Below, one piece after another: positions 53,508 through 53,549 of a stretch of 53,549 nucleotides of DNA. The stretch is from Vibrionaceae bacterium (GTDB taxonomy: Bacteria > Pseudomonadota > Gammaproteobacteria > Enterobacterales > Vibrionaceae): assembly GCA_018222805.1 (NCBI GenBank), contig JAAEZQ010000022.1, positions 1 through 53,549 of the forward strand, given 5' to 3'. Under the pieces are notes generated by a model. The model was not told the DNA's origin and ran no database searches. It worked only from the letters and a program-made list of their open reading frames with translations. A program made the translations under genes and the position numbers. The number at the start of each line of letters is the position of its first letter. Positions within the stretch are counted from its first letter, which is position 1.

Positions 53508-53549
53508 GGCACTACTCGGTCATTACCGTCGTTACCCACTGCAAATTAT
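53488..53549 (+). CDS. Start of an ABC exporter permease (truncated by the window edge)
   Basis: ATG at 53488, with AAGGGGGA seven bases upstream, opens a frame reading MLWPVVKALLGHYRRYPLQI and continuing beyond the window. It overlaps the ATPase gene by 20 bases. Only about 20 residues are visible; partner role and FtsX-type identity are inferred from the neighbouring ATPase. Confidence 0.65.
   Translation, partial: MLWPVVKALLGHYRRYPLQI

Noticed and set aside
1..53549. CRISPR arrays, insertion sequences, prophage or integron cassettes
   Set aside because: No regularly spaced repeats, transposase, integrase or phage genes were seen; gene content is that of an ordinary chromosomal backbone.

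Overview
This window looks like part of a chromosome from a marine gammaproteobacterium of the genus Vibrio, probably Harveyi-clade or close to it. That rests on the protein sequences and on the gene orders sap-psp-two-adaptor RND pump, radD/rsuA/bcr and ynjBCD-ynjF. Species cannot be fixed by eye. Coding is dense, base composition looks even, and I saw no rRNA, tRNA, CRISPR array, insertion sequence, integrase or pseudogene. All functions are read from the translated proteins and motifs; no database search was run.

Layout. (1) 1-6592, minus strand: sapABCDF peptide ABC transporter with pspF upstream. (2) 6640-8126, plus: phage-shock genes pspABC behind a sigma-54 promoter and a PspF-type palindrome. 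(3) 8286-13502, plus: a tripartite RND efflux operon with two lipoprotein adaptors (VexIJK/TriABC type). (4) 13581-20792: tag, metC, a cardiolipin synthase, a sodium:neurotransmitter-symporter-family transporter, a RluA-type pseudouridine synthase and an RlmI-type methyltransferase. (5) 20893-25395, minus: norR, hcp, hcr, a nitric-oxide/hydroxylamine stress module with a clear sigma-54 promoter and paired NorR-like sites in front of hcp. (6) 25607-34022: SlyB-like lipoprotein, ynjBCD plus ynjF-like genes, META lipoprotein, DUF1289 protein, a small unknown ORF and a lipoprotein 5'-nucleotidase. (7) 34481-42492: rplY with a structured leader, a PhoPQ/CarRS-like two-component system with a PepSY protein, radD, rsuA, bcr and a DUF2913-like gene. 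(8) 42566-49689: a complete predicted extracellular electron transfer locus, mtrC-mtrA-mtrB on the minus strand and divergent pdsA-like and cymA-like cytochrome genes on the plus strand. (9) 49730-53549: a Rossmann/DUF2867 protein, a MATE exporter, and an ABC exporter ATPase with the first bases of its permease.

How the parts work together. The most striking unit is the cytochrome locus. A membrane tetraheme quinol oxidase (CymA-like), a periplasmic diheme shuttle (PdsA-like), a decaheme MtrA, a beta-barrel MtrB and a surface decaheme lipoprotein (OmcA/MtrC family) together form a continuous path from menaquinol to extracellular acceptors. By gene content it matches the hybrid pathway already reported in Vibrio natriegens (CymA-PdsA-MtrCAB), so the system is not undescribed. 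Its 566-bp divergent control region, with a CRP-like site and two further palindromes, is the less explored part. The other theme is sigma-54 control: two bacterial enhancer-binding proteins (PspF, NorR) are encoded here and both of their likely target promoters are visible.
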